Positions 61,934-64,000 of a stretch of DNA of 64,000 nucleotides are shown here, in pieces (position 1 is the first letter of the stretch; each line of letters begins with the position of its first letter). The notes beneath the pieces were generated by a model, which did no database searches, was not told where the DNA came from, and was given only the letters and a program-made list of their open reading frames with translations. The stretch covers positions 1 through 64,000 of the forward strand of contig JAXHVQ010000011.1 of assembly GCA_034189065.1 (NCBI GenBank), given 5' to 3'. This DNA is from FACHB-1406 sp034189065. Its GTDB lineage: Bacteria; Cyanobacteriota; Cyanobacteriia; Cyanobacteriales; Spirulinaceae. Both the position numbers and the translations under genes were made by a program.

Positions 61934-62284
61934 ATGGTAGAAGATTCTTCGATTCAATCGACAATTCAATCGACTCACCACCACGACGCTCGAAGCGAAG
62001 CTGCCCCGCACGTCCACAGCGAGGAGCAGACGCGACAACTGGTCAATCGCCTGTCTCGGGTGGAAGGCCACGTTCGCGGGATCAAGACAATGATCGCTCA
62101 GGGACAACCTTGCCCGAAGGTACTGCTCCAAATTGCTGCGGTGCGCGGCGCTCTCGATCGCGTCGCTCGCCTGATCTTAGACGAACATTTGAGCGAGTGC
62201 ATCGCTCGGGCGGCAAAAGAAGGGGGAGATATCGATGTTGAGATTCAAGAGTTAAAGGCAGCTCTCGATCGCTTCTTGCCTTAA
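61934..62284 (+). CDS. CsoR/RcnR-family metal-sensing repressor, InrS-like nickel type
   Basis: 116 residues, all-helical DUF156 fold: QTRQLVNRLSRVEGHVRGIKTMI, then CPKVLLQIAAVRGALDRVARLILDEHLSEC. The ligand set H28, C60, H85 and C89 matches position for position (offset of 7) the H21, C53, H78, C82 set I recall for the nickel sensor InrS of Synechocystis; copper CsoR has a Cys-His-Cys set and RcnR an extra N-terminal His. A His-rich N-terminus (H15-H17) is extra. Presumably represses a metal efflux gene. No transporter is adjacent, which is unusual. The stop overlaps the stop of the convergent next gene in TTAA. Confidence 0.9.
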   Translation: MVEDSSIQSTIQSTHHHDARSEAAPHVHSEEQTRQLVNRLSRVEGHVRGIKTMIAQGQPCPKVLLQIAAVRGALDRVARLILDEHLSECIARAAKEGGDIDVEIQELKAALDRFLP

Positions 62285-63141
62285 GGATTTTGAATCTTCG
62301 CTTTTGGGGAAGGGAGTGAAGATTTGACCGGACGCGATCGCCATCTCCACACCCCCAAAAACTGCCCAAAACTCGAGCTGAGGCGGGCGGGTTGGAGCAA
62401 ACTGACGAGGGACTTTAACCCTTCTCGCCGCGCTTTTCGCCAGTAAAATAAACAACTGAACAGGCCATCGCGCCATCGTCTCCCCCAATAGTCCTTTTGA
62501 ATCCCTCCAGGATCGAGGCGCAAATTGTGGGGATTATAATTTTGGCGATTGCAAGGGTTCAGTCGAGTTAAACCGTACTGCTGAGCGCATTGCTCGTAGG
62601 GGATTCCGGCGCGATCGCGCGGTTGCGTTTGCGGGGAAATCCATTCCCACACCGCCCAATCTTCCCCCGCGAAGAAAAACTCCGGCAAGTCGCGAACAAC
62701 GCCATGAGCCTTAAGCCAGATGCCGATGGGGATTTCCGCCCAAGCCCCATGCTGCCACACAAATGCTGGATCGAAAAACGCCTTAAACGCAACCACGATT
62801 TCCTTGCCAATTTGGACGCGCGCCACTCGACCCACCATTCCTTCGCCCACAATTTCCACGTTAACCGAAAGCGGATTCTCAGCTTTGCCCAGGGTAAAAG
62901 AACGCAATCGCGCTTGCGTTGAGAGCGGCTGTCTCAGCTCGAGGGCCAACCTATCAAAAAACTGCTGCCACTCTCGAACGCCAATTTCCTTTTGCCCAAC
63001 GAGCCAAGATGCGGGAGGTTCGTAGAAATACAGCCGTTGCCTTCCTCGTTGGTAGCGCATCGCTTGACAGCGAGCGTAAAAAACCGGGGCAGATAACAGG
63101 TCTCGCTCGGCTTCAATGAGAAGTTGCTCGAGAGGATCCAT
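62281..63141 (-). CDS. Hypothetical protein, 286 residues
   Basis: I do not recognise a named domain. Soluble, Trp- and Arg-rich. An N-terminal helical part (1-90; LLIEAERDLLSAPVFYARCQAMRYQRG), a middle beta-rich part (GEGMVGRVARVQIGKEIVVAFKAFFDP) with a phosphotransferase-like look, and a C-terminal motif cluster GLTRLNPCNRQNYNPHNLRLDPGGIQKDYWGRRWRDGLF. The middle and the QNYNPHNLRLD block could be a degenerate kinase-like fold with a HN..D analogue, but this is speculative. Convergent with the CsoR gene, stop codons overlapping. Confidence 0.7.
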   Translation of the reverse strand: MDPLEQLLIEAERDLLSAPVFYARCQAMRYQRGRQRLYFYEPPASWLVGQKEIGVREWQQFFDRLALELRQPLSTQARLRSFTLGKAENPLSVNVEIVGEGMVGRVARVQIGKEIVVAFKAFFDPAFVWQHGAWAEIPIGIWLKAHGVVRDLPEFFFAGEDWAVWEWISPQTQPRDRAGIPYEQCAQQYGLTRLNPCNRQNYNPHNLRLDPGGIQKDYWGRRWRDGLFSCLFYWRKARREGLKSLVSLLQPARLSSSFGQFLGVWRWRSRPVKSSLPSPKAKIQNP

Positions 63142-63299
63142 CGTCTCTGGTAAGCGACCGACGCGATCGCGGTAAAAAAGTAGAGTTCTACTATAGCAGA
63201 TCGCGCTCTTGGCGGGTGGTGAAATCCGTCCTTCAATTCCATAGCGCCCAGCCCAGATTCAATGTTACTGTCAAAGTATCGAGTTGACCTACAATTGTT

Positions 63300-63656
63300 A
63301 TGGAAACTGTTCGCGATAAAGATAAACGCAAGCTTCTTTCTATCCTATCTCACGCCTCTGTCTTTTTCGCCGCACTTTGGGTCTTCATTGGCGTTCCTTT
63401 CGGTATTTTCTTAATTTCCGACGATCCAGTTGTTAAAGCCAATGCAAAGGAAGTTCTCAACTTTCACTTCAATATTTGGCTGTACCAAGCCATTCTCGGA
63501 ATTTTATGGGTATCCATCATTGGAATCCCCATTGCTTGGGTGCTTACGCCCTTCTTCTTCCTTTTCCATTGGATTACGCCCGTGTTAGCAATTCTCAAAT
63601 CCTCCAGTAATCCTGACGAAGCCTATCGCTATCCCTTCATTTTTCGTATTTTGTGA
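63300..63656 (+). CDS. DUF4870 family membrane protein
   Basis: 118 residues with two to three membrane helices (about 12-40, 62-85 and 85-105) and the DUF4870 pattern: LLSILSHASVFFAALWVFIGVPFGIFL, then VKANAKEVLNFHFNIWLYQAI (the AKEVLNFH block) and a final Pro-rich helix. Inner-membrane protein of unknown function, common across bacteria. A short loop before the next gene holds a terminator. Confidence 0.9.
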   Translation: METVRDKDKRKLLSILSHASVFFAALWVFIGVPFGIFLISDDPVVKANAKEVLNFHFNIWLYQAILGILWVSIIGIPIAWVLTPFFFLFHWITPVLAILKSSSNPDEAYRYPFIFRIL

Positions 63657-63687
63657 GTTTTCTAACTTTCAAGGCTGCATAACAAAC

Positions 63688-63714
63688 AACCCACTCCATA
63701 AATTGGGGTGGGTT
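63688..63714 (-). terminator. Terminator between DUF4870 and psbU
   Basis: Stem AACCCACTCC / GGGGTGGGTT (63688-63697 and 63705-63714, one G-U pair) with a 7-base loop. On the minus strand it is followed by GTTTGTT, so it suits psbU best, but it can serve both convergent genes. Confidence 0.7.
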
Positions 63715-63750
63715 GAGCTGTTCGCTAAATCGATTGGGCGATTGGTATTT

Positions 63751-64000
63751 TTAGTAAACTCCCGGATTATAGCGATCGTCACCTTCGTTATATACCGGTT
63801 CGACCGCTGTCACCGTAAACCGCTCCATGTTCGCCTGCAAGCGTTTTTGCTGGCCTTCGCTTAACCCAGCAATCTCCAAAACATCTTCAACTTGCTCGTA
63901 GGGAGCGTTTTGAATGATTTTAGCCGCCAAGTTTGGATAAAACCCCCGCAACTCGCGGAAGTCGCGAATATGGCTGTTATTGAGGTCGATTTTCTCTCCG
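63751..64000 (-). CDS. psbU: Photosystem II 12 kDa extrinsic protein PsbU, 3' part
   Basis: The C-terminal 82 residues are inside the window; the start, with the signal peptide, lies beyond the right end. Visible sequence includes KIDLNNSHIRDFRELRGFY, then PNLAAKIIQNAPYEQVEDVL and a VEPVYNEGDDRYNPGVY-type tail, which are diagnostic of PsbU. The protein stabilises the manganese cluster of photosystem II on the lumenal side. It is the strongest single sign that the host is an oxygenic cyanobacterium. Terminator downstream at 63688-63714. Confidence 0.95.
   Translation of the reverse strand, partial: GEKIDLNNSHIRDFRELRGFYPNLAAKIIQNAPYEQVEDVLEIAGLSEGQQKRLQANMERFTVTAVEPVYNEGDDRYNPGVY

Overview
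The window is a chromosomal segment of a cyanobacterium. Four things show this: the RNA polymerase beta-prime subunit is split into rpoC1 and rpoC2; psbU (oxygen-evolving complex) and sqdB (sulfolipid synthesis) are present; the HIP1 octamer GCGATCGC recurs throughout; and many proteins belong to families largely confined to cyanobacteria (DUF928, DUF3386, DUF29, long pyruvate kinase, pentapeptide proteins). No species can be named from sequence alone.

Layout. 0-9 kb: small heat-shock protein, an FAD/Rieske oxidoreductase, a DUF4160/DUF2442 pair, nadB, a Gfo/Idh dehydrogenase, then a compact CRISPR array without cas genes that has its own promoter and terminator. 9-19.7 kb: a secreted PPC protein, an MFS transporter, tRNA-Arg, moaC, ispH, a decayed toxin-antitoxin locus, a PP2C phosphatase, an NfeD/slipin pair and a DnaJ-pentapeptide protein. 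19.7-25 kb: a dispersed repeat, a two-gene ATPase/DUF4435 module resembling the PARIS anti-phage system, dnaG and lepB. 25-31 kb: a large multi-PAS adenylate cyclase, tRNA-Gln, a VapC remnant, and a 0.7 kb structured segment with blocks resembling 23S rRNA in permuted order between two diverged copies of one gene's 5' region. 31-45.7 kb: pyruvate kinase, pentapeptide protein, Dus, DUF29, a TetR/DUF3386 divergent pair with visible operators, Mn catalase, a DUF928 protein with an expanded repeat, and two overlapping sensor kinases. 46-64 kb: Ser/Thr kinase, sqdB, hisD, the rpsT-tatD-rpoB-rpoC1-rpoC2 cluster, a nickel-type CsoR/InrS regulator, an unknown protein, DUF4870 and the 3' part of psbU.

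The core genes (transcription, replication priming, NAD, histidine, isoprenoid and molybdopterin synthesis) are interleaved with signalling genes (cyclase, kinases, phosphatase) and with defence or mobile remnants. Three classes of repeat thread through the intergenic DNA: heptameric short tandem repeats, which supply stop codons to some genes; short perfect palindromes starting GTAGGG; and a longer element bounded by AATTAATAATT-type and ATTATTCATT-type ends.

Most worth following up are the PARIS-like pair at 19.9-21.8 kb, the self-contained CRISPR unit at 8.7-9.1 kb, and the 23S-like, possibly HEARO/omega-RNA-like segment at 30.5-30.8 kb. All assignments come from reading sequence and motifs; no database search was run.
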